Shown one piece after another: positions 9,113 through 17,051 of a stretch of DNA of 64,000 bases (within the stretch, counting starts at the first letter, position 1; the number at the start of each line of letters is the position of its first letter). The DNA is from Dorea longicatena (GTDB taxonomy: Bacteria > Bacillota > Clostridia > Lachnospirales > Lachnospiraceae): NCBI RefSeq assembly GCF_024168045.1, contig NZ_CP100126.1, forward strand, positions 1,319,501 through 1,383,500, given 5' to 3'. The translations under genes and the position numbers were made by a program. The notes beneath the pieces were generated by a model that was not told where the DNA came from, ran no database searches, and saw nothing but the letters and a program-made list of their open reading frames with translations.

Positions 9113-10561
9113 ATGGACAATACAGGGATTCGATCAAGACGTAAGAAATATAGGAGAAGAGTAAGAAACATTCGTGTGGGTCTTACTCTTTTTGTCATAT
9201 GCCTGATCGCTGTGGCAATACCGGTCATACGTGAAATGCTAAGAAAACCGGCACAGATTACGATACAGGTCGCTGATATTGAGGTTACGCAGGGAACAGC
9301 ACTTCCGTCGTATACGGCAGATGTAAAGATACAGGACAAAGATAAGAACAAGCTTACAAAGACATATACTGCTGAGGACTTTGCAAAAGATCTGCAAAAA
9401 GGAAAAGATATTACCATTTCCAGTAAAGCTGATTCGAATATAGAAGGAACTTATGTGATTACAGCAAAACTGTCAGAGAAGATTAAAAAAGAACTGAATG
9501 GAGCATGGAAGAAAAAGGCGCAGGTAACAATCAGGAACGGAACCTGTACCGTGAAGAATCCAATCGGTGTATGGAATGGTAATAAATTTAAAAAATACGA
9601 TGGAACTTATGTAACATCAGATTTCGTGGTGTCGAAGGGAAATACATATTATTTTGATGCAGATGGAAATAAAGTGACCGGCTGGCAGACCATTGAGAAT
9701 GCGTTATATTGTTTTGATGAAAAAGGAATCATGCAGAAGTCCGGATGGATTACAACGGATGACGGAAGAGCATATCTGAGTGATGACGGAAAGGCACTGA
9801 GCGGCTGGCAGACCATTGACGGAAAAGAGTATTATTTTGATTCAAAAGGAATTGCGGCAACAGGAGAGCTGAAGCTCGGACTTGAGAAATGTAAATTCAG
9901 CGAGTCGGGAGAATTGCTCTCGAAAGAAAAAACAGAGATAGATCCGGGAAAACCGATGGTGGCACTTACATTTGATGATGGACCCGGACCAAGAACATCA
10001 GAGATTCTGGATCAGTTGAAAAAATATAATGCACATGCTACATTTTTTATGCTCGGAAAAAATGTAAAATCCTATCCGGATGCCATAAAGCAGATGTTGA
10101 AAGATGGAAATGAACTTGGAAACCATTCCTATGATCACCAGCAACTGACGAAGATTGATGCAGAAGCAATAGCCAAAGAGGTCAATGATACGAATGAAAA
10201 TATCAAGAATATCTGTGGAAGTCCGGCTACTGTATTAAGGCCTCCGTATGGTGCAATTAATGATACAGTGAAATCAAGCGTAGGTATGCCGATGATCCTC
10301 TGGAATGTGGATACACTGGACTGGAAGACGAGAAATACACAGAGCACAATTGACGAGGTTATGCGTAATTTGAAAGACGGAGATATCATACTGATGCATG
10401 ATATTCACACACAGACAGTAGATGCGGCGCTTCAGCTGATTCCAAAACTGGAAGAAGAGGGCTATCAGCTCGTAACCGTTTCAGAAATGGCAGCGGCAAA
10501 AAACAAGACCTTGGAAAACGGAACTGCTTACAGTGATTTTGTAAGTACAAGTAAAAAATAA
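9113..10561 (+). CDS. Membrane-anchored polysaccharide deacetylase (CE4/NodB) with wall-binding repeats
   Basis: Probable cell-surface deacetylase acting on peptidoglycan or another amino-sugar polymer. From ATG 9113 (GGGGG about nine bases upstream) it has 482 residues. A basic cytoplasmic tail is followed by one membrane segment at about 22-39, a beta-rich Ig-like region to about 160, and aromatic repeats of the choline/cell-wall-binding type (GWQTIDGKEYYFDSKG) at about 180-265. The CE4 domain starts near residue 280, with TFDDGP (metal Asp, about 286-291), HSYDH, RPPYG, DTLDW and LMHDIH. A GTG at 9056 would add 19 residues but has a weaker ribosome site. The exact substrate is unknown. Confidence 0.88.
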   Translation: MDNTGIRSRRKKYRRRVRNIRVGLTLFVICLIAVAIPVIREMLRKPAQITIQVADIEVTQGTALPSYTADVKIQDKDKNKLTKTYTAEDFAKDLQKGKDITISSKADSNIEGTYVITAKLSEKIKKELNGAWKKKAQVTIRNGTCTVKNPIGVWNGNKFKKYDGTYVTSDFVVSKGNTYYFDADGNKVTGWQTIENALYCFDEKGIMQKSGWITTDDGRAYLSDDGKALSGWQTIDGKEYYFDSKGIAATGELKLGLEKCKFSESGELLSKEKTEIDPGKPMVALTFDDGPGPRTSEILDQLKKYNAHATFFMLGKNVKSYPDAIKQMLKDGNELGNHSYDHQQLTKIDAEAIAKEVNDTNENIKNICGSPATVLRPPYGAINDTVKSSVGMPMILWNVDTLDWKTRNTQSTIDEVMRNLKDGDIILMHDIHTQTVDAALQLIPKLEEEGYQLVTVSEMAAAKNKTLENGTAYSDFVSTSKK

Positions 10562-10577
10562 TTTGATATATCTATTA

Positions 10578-10616
10578 TAAAACAGGATCAACCGGTAAAA
10601 GTTGATCCTGTTTTTA
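10578..10616. terminator. Bidirectional terminator between deacetylase and prs
   Basis: AAAACAGGATCAAC, 8-base loop, GTTGATCCTGTTTTT. A-run on one side and T-run on the other let it serve both converging genes. Confidence 0.9.
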
Positions 10617-10623
10617 GGTTCGT

Positions 10624-11799
10624 TTATAACGAAGTATTATGTTTTGCTAACAGACGGTGAATCTTTTCTGTAGGATCCATAACCTTTCCGATGCTGATAT
10701 CATGGTTCATAGAATCGATGATCAGTGCGATAAACTTACTCATATCTGCGATCAGGAAATAAGGCTTTTCCTTTGCTTCGGCAGGAAGATAAGTGAGATT
10801 AGTAGTGATCACGCGGTCGATGTAACCTTTTTCATAATAATCATCAAATTTTTCAAAACCATCGGTAAAGAGTCCGAATGTGGTGCAGACAAATACCCGG
10901 TTTGCTCCGCGGGCTTTAATCTGTTTTGCAACATCCAGCATACTTTCACCGGAAGAAATCATGTCGTCAATGATGATCGCATCTTTTCCATCCAGATGTT
11001 CACCTAAGAATTCATGTGCAACAATCGGATTCTTTCCGTTTACAATAGTTGAATAGTCACGGCGTTTGTAGAACATACCCATATTAACACCCATAACGTT
11101 AGAAAAGTATACAGCACGCTGCATAGCTCCCTCATCCGGGCTGATGATCATCAGATGTTCCTTGTCAACTTTAAGATCCGGCTCCGCTTTTAATAATGCT
11201 TTCATAAATTGATACGGTGGGTTAAAGCTGTCAAATCCGTGGAGAGGAATAGAATTCTGTACACGTGGATCATGGGCATCAAATGTAAATATATTAGACA
11301 CACCCATATCGATCAGTTCCTGAAGTGCAAGGGCACTGTCTAAAGATTCACGTTTGGTACGTTTGTGCTGACGGCTTTCATAGAGGAAAGGCATTAACAC
11401 ATTGACACGGTGCGCTTTTCCATTGGCGGCAGCAATGATTCTCTTTAAGTCCTGAAAATGATCATCCGGTGACATATGATTCAGATGGCCGTTTACAGAA
11501 TAAGTAAGGCTGTGGTTACAGACATCTACCATAAGGAACAGATCTGTTCCGCGGATAGATTCTGTAAGAAGTCCTTTTGCTTCGCCACTTCCAAAACGTG
11601 GACACGGACAATCGATCAGATAATTGTCACGCAGGTAATTATAATATAATGGTGAATCTGTGTTCTTGTCCATTGTGCTTTTCCTGAATTGTACAATGTA
11701 ATCATTTACTTTTTCACCAAGTTCGCGGCATGATTCCAAAGCACCGATTTTTAATGGCGCAACAGGAAGTCCGCTTTCCATTAATTTGATATTTGGCAT
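10624..11799 (-). CDS. prs: Ribose-phosphate pyrophosphokinase (PRPP synthetase), long form
   Basis: Makes PRPP from ribose-5-phosphate and ATP for nucleotide, His and Trp synthesis. The 391-residue product is longer than the classical enzyme of about 315 residues, with an N-terminal extension. Visible motifs are the flexible-loop basic stretch SRQHKRTKRESL, FDAHDPRVQNS, and the PRPP loop DAIIIDDMISSGESMLD. CAGGAG lies before the start. Monocistronic, with its own promoter. The family is clear; whether the long form has different allosteric control cannot be read here. Confidence 0.9.
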   Translation of the reverse strand: MPNIKLMESGLPVAPLKIGALESCRELGEKVNDYIVQFRKSTMDKNTDSPLYYNYLRDNYLIDCPCPRFGSGEAKGLLTESIRGTDLFLMVDVCNHSLTYSVNGHLNHMSPDDHFQDLKRIIAAANGKAHRVNVLMPFLYESRQHKRTKRESLDSALALQELIDMGVSNIFTFDAHDPRVQNSIPLHGFDSFNPPYQFMKALLKAEPDLKVDKEHLMIISPDEGAMQRAVYFSNVMGVNMGMFYKRRDYSTIVNGKNPIVAHEFLGEHLDGKDAIIIDDMISSGESMLDVAKQIKARGANRVFVCTTFGLFTDGFEKFDDYYEKGYIDRVITTNLTYLPAEAKEKPYFLIADMSKFIALIIDSMNHDISIGKVMDPTEKIHRLLAKHNTSL

Positions 11800-11844
11800 A
11801 ATAAAAACTCCTGTGTATTTTATATATTAAGTTACTCCTAATTA

Positions 11845-11874
11845 TTTATATCACTTTTTCTATAAAAAGGTCAA
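11845..11874 (-). promoter_or_regulatory. Promoter of prs
   Basis: On the minus strand TTGACC (11869-11874), 18-bp spacer, TATAAA (11845-11850). Confidence 0.6.
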
Positions 11875-11881
11875 CTACTGA

Positions 11882-11911
11882 TTGGACTATTTGACAAAGG
11901 TAATGTATAAT
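11882..11911 (+). promoter_or_regulatory. Candidate promoter of der-plsY-gpsA
   Basis: Consensus TATAAT at 11906-11911 with TTGGAC 18 bases upstream. A better -35 (TTGACA, 11891-11896) would instead pair with TATCGT at 11914-11919 across 17 bp, so which is used is open. Confidence 0.5.
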
Positions 11912-11959
11912 AGTATCGTTAAGAGACAAATATAGAATGAAATATAGAGGAGAGTTAAG

Positions 11960-13288
11960 ATGAGTAAACCAGTAGTTGCTATTGTGGGAAGACCGAATGT
12001 AGGGAAGTCAACCCTTTTTAATGTACTGGCGGGAGAGATGATTTCAATCGTCAAAGATACGCCCGGAGTAACAAGAGACCGTATCTATGCAGATGTCACA
12101 TGGCTGGACAAAGAATTTACTATGATCGATACCGGTGGTATTGAGCCGGAGAGCAAAGATATCATTCTTGCACAGATGAGAGAACAGGCACAGATTGCTA
12201 TTGATACTGCAGATGTGATCATTTTCATTACGGATGTCAGACAGGGACTTGTAGATGCCGATTCAAAAGTTGCGGATATGCTCCGCAGATCAGGCAAACC
12301 AGTCGTTCTGGCAGTGAATAAAGTAGACAGTTTTGAGAAGTTTATGCCGGATGTATACGAATTCTATAATCTGGGGATTGGTGATCCTGTGCCGGTATCT
12401 GCAGCTTCCAGACTTGGTATCGGTGACATGTTAGATGCTGTGATCGCACATTTCCCGGAACATGAAGCTGAAGAGAAAGAGGACGAGCGTCCGAGAGTGG
12501 CGATTGTAGGAAAACCAAATGTAGGAAAATCTTCAATCATCAACAAACTGACCGGAAAGCAGCGTGTGATCGTATCAGATATAGCAGGAACAACTAGAGA
12601 TGCTATTGATACCAATGTGAAATATAATGGAAAAGATTATGTGTTTATTGATACTGCAGGGCTGAGACGAAAGAGCAAGATAAAAGAAGAACTGGAGCGC
12701 TACAGTATCATCCGTACGGTAACTGCAGTGGAACGGGCAGATGTCGTTCTGGTAGTAATCGATGCGACGGAAGGTGTAACGGAACAGGATGCGAAGATTG
12801 CCGGTATCGCACATGAAAGAGGGAAAGGTATCATTATTGTTGTAAATAAATGGGATGCCATTGAAAAGAATGACAAGACTATGAAAGAGTACGAGAATAA
12901 TGTACGCCGTGTGCTTTCTTTTATGCCGTATGCAGAGATCATGTATGTATCGGCAGAGACGGGACAGCGCCTGAACAAGCTATATGATATGATTGATATG
13001 GTCATTGAGAACCAGACACTGCGTGTCGCAACAGGTGTTCTGAATGAGATCATGACAGAAGCTGTTGCAATGCAGCAGCCACCTTCAGACAAAGGAAAGA
13101 GACTCAAACTGTATTACATTACACAGGTAGCGGTAAAACCGCCATCATTTGTGATTTTTGTAAATAATAAAGAACTGATGCATTTTTCTTATACTAGATA
13201 TCTGGAGAATAAGATCCGGGAGGCATTTGGATTCCGTGGTACAGCTTTGAAATTCTTTATCAGGGAAAGAAAGGAAAAGGATCAGTAA
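11960..13288 (+). CDS. der: Ribosome-assembly GTPase Der (EngA)
   Basis: Double-domain GTPase for 50S subunit maturation. The 442 residues hold two G domains: G1 GRPNVGKS near residue 9 and GKPNVGKS near 182, G3 DTGG and DTAG, and G4 NKVD and NKWD. A C-terminal KH-like domain ends in [17 protein letters not shown] precedes the start. plsY begins two bases after the stop. Confidence 0.97.
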   Translation: MSKPVVAIVGRPNVGKSTLFNVLAGEMISIVKDTPGVTRDRIYADVTWLDKEFTMIDTGGIEPESKDIILAQMREQAQIAIDTADVIIFITDVRQGLVDADSKVADMLRRSGKPVVLAVNKVDSFEKFMPDVYEFYNLGIGDPVPVSAASRLGIGDMLDAVIAHFPEHEAEEKEDERPRVAIVGKPNVGKSSIINKLTGKQRVIVSDIAGTTRDAIDTNVKYNGKDYVFIDTAGLRRKSKIKEELERYSIIRTVTAVERADVVLVVIDATEGVTEQDAKIAGIAHERGKGIIIVVNKWDAIEKNDKTMKEYENNVRRVLSFMPYAEIMYVSAETGQRLNKLYDMIDMVIENQTLRVATGVLNEIMTEAVAMQQPPSDKGKRLKLYYITQVAVKPPSFVIFVNNKELMHFSYTRYLENKIREAFGFRGTALKFFIRERKEKDQ

Positions 13289-13290
13289 TC

Positions 13291-13944
13291 ATGGAACGGT
13301 TGATATGTGTACTTGTCGGATATGTGTTTGGTCTGATACAGACCGGATACATATATGGAAAAAAGAATGGCGTTGACCTTAGAAAAAAGGGGAGCGGAAA
13401 TGCAGGAACAACGAATGCACTTCGTACTATGGGTTGGAAAGCAGGAGCGGTCACACTGCTTGGAGACTGCTTTAAATGCGTAGCGGCAGTGGTTGTCGTA
13501 CATCTGATCTATGGAAAGACACATACAGATATGATGCCTTTACTTTCCATGTATGCCGGAATGGGAGCAGTCCTCGGACATAATTATCCATTCTATCTGA
13601 AATTCAAAGGCGGAAAAGGTATAGCAGCGACAGCAGGTCTGATCATCAGTACTACGAATATATGGATCGTACTGATCTGTCTTGCAGCATTTATTGCAAT
13701 TGTTGCGGCAACCAAATATGTATCTCTTGGTTCCATGACGGTTGTTACAATCTATCTGATCAGTGTAATCGTATATGGTCAGCACGGTGGATTTGGTGTG
13801 GAGAATGTATCCTATCTGCATGAGATGTATGGTGTAGCAGCGTTTCTAATGATACTGGCATTCTGGAGACACAGAGCGAATATTAAGAGACTTTTAAGCG
13901 GCACAGAGAATAAGATCAGTGTTGGCGGAAAGGATAAAAAATAG
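13291..13944 (+). CDS. plsY: Glycerol-3-phosphate acyltransferase PlsY
   Basis: Integral membrane acyltransferase using acyl-phosphate to make lysophosphatidate. Of its 217 residues, the first loop carries GSGNAGTTNALRTMG and the second GHNYPFYLKFKGGKGIAA, both active-site motifs of the family. Five or so hydrophobic segments follow. It lies between der and gpsA, the usual Clostridia order, and pairs functionally with gpsA, which supplies its substrate. Confidence 0.95.
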   Translation: MERLICVLVGYVFGLIQTGYIYGKKNGVDLRKKGSGNAGTTNALRTMGWKAGAVTLLGDCFKCVAAVVVVHLIYGKTHTDMMPLLSMYAGMGAVLGHNYPFYLKFKGGKGIAATAGLIISTTNIWIVLICLAAFIAIVAATKYVSLGSMTVVTIYLISVIVYGQHGGFGVENVSYLHEMYGVAAFLMILAFWRHRANIKRLLSGTENKISVGGKDKK

Positions 13945-13977
13945 TCAGGGATGACAGATAAAAAGAAAGGACAGGCT

Positions 13978-14991
13978 ATGGCAAACGTAAGTGTGATCGG
14001 AGCCGGAAGCTGGGGAACAGCACTGGCATTACTATTATGTAAAAATGGACATGATGTGACGGTATGGTCATATAAGGAAGAAGAAGTGCGCACGCTGAGT
14101 GAGAAAAGAGAACATGTAAGTAAGCTTCCGGGAGTAAAGATTCCAAATGAGATTTTTTTTACTGCGGATCTGAAAGAGGCGGTAGAAGGAAAGGACGTAG
14201 TTGTACTTGCAGTACCGTCTATTCATGTGAGAAATACTGCGAAAAAGATGAACGCATATGTAAAAGGCGGACAGATTTTAGTGGATGTAGCAAAAGGAAT
14301 AGAAGAAGACACCCTGATGACACTGTCTCAGCAGATCGAAGAGGAGATACCGCAGGCAGATGTAGCGGTTCTTTCAGGACCAAGTCATGCCGAAGAAGTA
14401 GGAAGAGGTCTTCCTACAACGGTCTGTATCGGAGCACATACAGAGACAACTGCAAAGTATTTACAGCAGCTTTTTATGAATGAAGTATTCCGCGTATATA
14501 TCAGTCCGGATATTCTGGGAATTGAACTTGGCGGATCGCTTAAGAATGTTATTGCACTTGCAGCCGGGGTTGCAGACGGAATGGGATATGGAGATAATAC
14601 CAAGGCTGCATTGATCACCCGTGGAATTGCCGAGATATCAAGACTTGGTGTGAAGATGGGAGGAGCGGCTGAGACTTTTGGTGGTCTGGCCGGTATCGGA
14701 GATCTTATTGTAACCTGTGCAAGTGTACACAGCCGTAACCGCAAGGCCGGATATCTGATGGGACAGGGCAGAACGATGCAGGAAGCTATGGATGAAGTTA
14801 AGATGGTAGTGGAAGGTGTATATTCTGCAAAGGCAGCAGCGAAGCTTGGAAAGAAATATCAGGTATCACTTCCGATTATTGAAGAAGTAAATAAGGTGCT
14901 GTTTGAGGACAAAAGTCCGAAAGAAGCGGTAAATGAACTGATGCTGCGTGTTGGAAAAGCGGAACATATGGCTCTTCCATGGGAAGAATAA
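13978..14991 (+). CDS. gpsA: NAD(P)-dependent glycerol-3-phosphate dehydrogenase
   Basis: Reduces dihydroxyacetone phosphate to sn-glycerol-3-phosphate for phospholipids. The chosen ATG 13978 gives 337 residues starting ANVSVIGAGSWGTALA, the N-terminal Rossmann loop. AAAGAAAGGA lies upstream. The in-frame ATG at 13951 would add nine polar residues with a poor ribosome site. Further motifs are LSGPSHAEEV, the catalytic lysine in GSLKNVIALAAG and the substrate region GLAGIGDLIVTC. It closes the der-plsY-gpsA unit. Confidence 0.96.
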   Translation: MANVSVIGAGSWGTALALLLCKNGHDVTVWSYKEEEVRTLSEKREHVSKLPGVKIPNEIFFTADLKEAVEGKDVVVLAVPSIHVRNTAKKMNAYVKGGQILVDVAKGIEEDTLMTLSQQIEEEIPQADVAVLSGPSHAEEVGRGLPTTVCIGAHTETTAKYLQQLFMNEVFRVYISPDILGIELGGSLKNVIALAAGVADGMGYGDNTKAALITRGIAEISRLGVKMGGAAETFGGLAGIGDLIVTCASVHSRNRKAGYLMGQGRTMQEAMDEVKMVVEGVYSAKAAAKLGKKYQVSLPIIEEVNKVLFEDKSPKEAVNELMLRVGKAEHMALPWEE

Positions 14992-15017
14992 AAAGAGTCA
15001 GTTTTGCAATATGATAT

Positions 15018-15070
15018 AAAAATAACAGAGAGGAAAGATTGTTAAAAATCTTTCCTCTCTGTTATTTTTT
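15018..15070. terminator. Bidirectional terminator between gpsA and the LysR gene
   Basis: AACAGAGAGGAAAGATT, short loop, AATCTTTCCTCTCTGTT followed by TTTTT on the plus strand and flanked by A-rich sequence on the other side. Confidence 0.92.
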
Positions 15071-15956
15071 AAAGATCCGCATGTTCTATTACATACTTTT
15101 TGAAATCCATGATGACAGGTGCCTGATAGACATTTTTTAAAGTAGCCATATAAAAGAGTCTTTCCCACGAAGGTTTTTCTATTTCGATAATAGATACCGG
15201 CATATAAGAAAGAATGGGCATCTTTGGAACAACTGCAATACCAAAACCTGCACCGACAAGACCTGCAACGCCCTGATCTTCTTCCATGGAGTAAGCAATC
15301 TGCGGGTAACCTCCACATTTATGAAACAATTTGTCAATAACATATCTTAAGCCGCTTCGTTTGGAAAAAGCAATATGCGGATAAGAAAGTGTATCTTTCA
15401 GATCAATAGAGCTGCGTTCTTCAAGAGGATGTCCTTTTGGCACGATCAATACCAGTTCCTGTTTTGCGACAGGTATGAATTCGATCAGCGGTTCATTGTC
15501 CATCATAGAGCAAAATGCAATGTCATATTTTCGGTCTTTTAACCCCTGGATCATATCAGAAGTAAGACCTGTAGAACTATGAAAATAGAAGTCAATCTTT
15601 TTGTCCGGCGTAGAATCCAGGAATCCTTTTACGAAACCGGGAACCACAGTACTGCTTAGAGTGCGCAGTTCCACGATGTCGATACGACCTTCACCACGAC
15701 CTGTCATCTGAAGCTTGTTAACACTGGAATCGATCATATCCAGAGCCTGTTCCACATCAATGAGAAAGGCCTGCCCGCATTTTGTAAGGACTACATTCCG
15801 GCCCTCTTTCTCAAAAAGTTTTACCCCCAGTTCTTTTTCAAGAGATGCGATCGCATGACTCAGGCTTGGCTGAGTGATGGAAAGAATTTCAGCGGCTTTT
15901 GTGTAATGCTCCAGATGTGCCAACGTGGCAAAATATCTTAGATGATACAGATTCAT
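15069..15956 (-). CDS. LysR-family regulator, probably of the quinate/shikimate locus
   Basis: The 295-residue product has an N-terminal winged HTH (NLYHLRYFATLAHLEHYTKA through SQPSLSHAIASLEKELGVKL) and a periplasmic-binding-protein-like effector domain with VGAGFGIAVVPKM near residue 230. GGGGG lies shortly before the start. It is transcribed divergently from the isomerase-oxidoreductase-aroE-MFS genes, the classic LysR arrangement, and a dyad lies between the two (16038-16055). By position it resembles the Listeria quinate/shikimate regulator QuiR. Its effector (shikimate, quinate or a dehydro derivative) is an inference only. Confidence 0.85.
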   Translation of the reverse strand: MNLYHLRYFATLAHLEHYTKAAEILSITQPSLSHAIASLEKELGVKLFEKEGRNVVLTKCGQAFLIDVEQALDMIDSSVNKLQMTGRGEGRIDIVELRTLSSTVVPGFVKGFLDSTPDKKIDFYFHSSTGLTSDMIQGLKDRKYDIAFCSMMDNEPLIEFIPVAKQELVLIVPKGHPLEERSSIDLKDTLSYPHIAFSKRSGLRYVIDKLFHKCGGYPQIAYSMEEDQGVAGLVGAGFGIAVVPKMPILSYMPVSIIEIEKPSWERLFYMATLKNVYQAPVIMDFKKYVIEHADL

Positions 15957-16037
15957 AAAGCCGGTCCCCCTTTCTTTTGTTATATTTATATATGTTTATA
16001 TCTTATCATGAACGGAGTGGAAAAACTATGAATAAAA

Positions 16038-16055
16038 TCTATAAATTATAATAGA
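16038..16055. promoter_or_regulatory. Candidate LysR operator dyad
   Basis: TCTAT, 8 AT-rich bases, ATAGA. The centre is about 54 bases upstream of the predicted start of the divergent operon, where LysR regulators usually bind. The arms are short and the surroundings AT-rich, so it could be chance. Confidence 0.4.
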
Positions 16056-16064
16056 ATAACCAAT

Positions 16065-16093
16065 TTGTTTTTTATTTAACAAGGATATATAAT
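16065..16093 (+). promoter_or_regulatory. Promoter of the isomerase-oxidoreductase-aroE-MFS operon
   Basis: TTGTTT at 16065-16070, 17-bp spacer, perfect TATAAT at 16088-16093. Confidence 0.7.
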
Positions 16094-16171
16094 CAAACCA
16101 TAGCAAATATTACTAGATTGAACATTAAGCAAAAAGGGAATCTGTTCAATTTTAACAATGGAGGTAGAATT

Positions 16172-17008
16172 ATGTCAAAAAAGAATCCAATTACAGTAAG
16201 TTCATGGACACTTGGAGATCAGTGCAAATTTGAAGACCGTGTGATCGCTGCAAAAGAAGCAGGGTATGAAGGAATCGGTCTTCGTGCAGAAACTTATGTT
16301 GATGCGTTGAATGAGGGACTTCATGACAAAGACATTCTTGCAATTCTTGATAAACATGACATGAAAGTAACAGAAGTTGAGTATATCGTTCAGTGGTGCG
16401 AAGAGCATCGTTCATACGAGCAGAAATACAAAGAGCAGATGTGCTTCCATATGTGTGAACTTTTCGGAGTTGGTCATATCAACTGTGGACTGATGGAAAA
16501 TTATTCCGTAGAATATACAGCGCAGAAATTAAAAGAGCTGTGTCAGAGAGCCGGAAAATACATTATTGGTGTTGAGCCAATGCCATACAGCGGTATTCCA
16601 AACCTTCAGAAAGGCTGGGAAGTTGTAAAAGCATCCGGATGTGAGAATGCAATGCTTATCCTTGATACATGGCACTGGGTAAGAGCTAATCAGCCATATG
16701 ATATTCTTACACCGGAAATCGCTGAAAAAGTTATTTCCATCCAGATCAATGATGCATATGAGAGACCGTATGCAGATTCAATCTTAAGAGATGAGTCCAT
16801 GCATGACCGTCTTGCACCTGGAACAGGAGCAAAAGATACAGCTGGATTCGTTAAGATGATCAAAGATGCAGGAATTGATCCAAAGGTTGTTGGTGTAGAA
16901 GTAATTTCTGACGAGATCCTTGGAAGAGGAATTAACGAAGCAGCAGCTTATACATATGAGAATACTGAAAAAGTATTAAAAGAAGCTTGGCCAGAACTGG
17001 TAGACTAA
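16172..17008 (+). CDS. TIM-barrel sugar isomerase / dehydroshikimate dehydratase-like protein
   Basis: AP-endonuclease-2/xylose-isomerase-like fold of 278 residues. ATG 16172 is chosen for the GGAGG nine bases upstream; the frame is open to 16118. Likely metal ligands are Glu135 in GVEPMPYSG, Asp165 and His168 in ILDTWHW, and Glu243 in GVEVISDE. The family contains sugar-phosphate isomerases/epimerases and the 3-dehydroshikimate dehydratases of the QuiC/AsbF type that give protocatechuate. Neighbours (LysR, an enone-reductase-type flavoenzyme, a shikimate-dehydrogenase-family protein) favour the second, but activity on another cyclitol is equally possible. Confidence 0.75.
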   Translation: MSKKNPITVSSWTLGDQCKFEDRVIAAKEAGYEGIGLRAETYVDALNEGLHDKDILAILDKHDMKVTEVEYIVQWCEEHRSYEQKYKEQMCFHMCELFGVGHINCGLMENYSVEYTAQKLKELCQRAGKYIIGVEPMPYSGIPNLQKGWEVVKASGCENAMLILDTWHWVRANQPYDILTPEIAEKVISIQINDAYERPYADSILRDESMHDRLAPGTGAKDTAGFVKMIKDAGIDPKVVGVEVISDEILGRGINEAAAYTYENTEKVLKEAWPELVD

Positions 17009-17051
17009 TTTATAGAAATCAGATTTGTTCAAAAGAGAGAGGAAAAAAATA

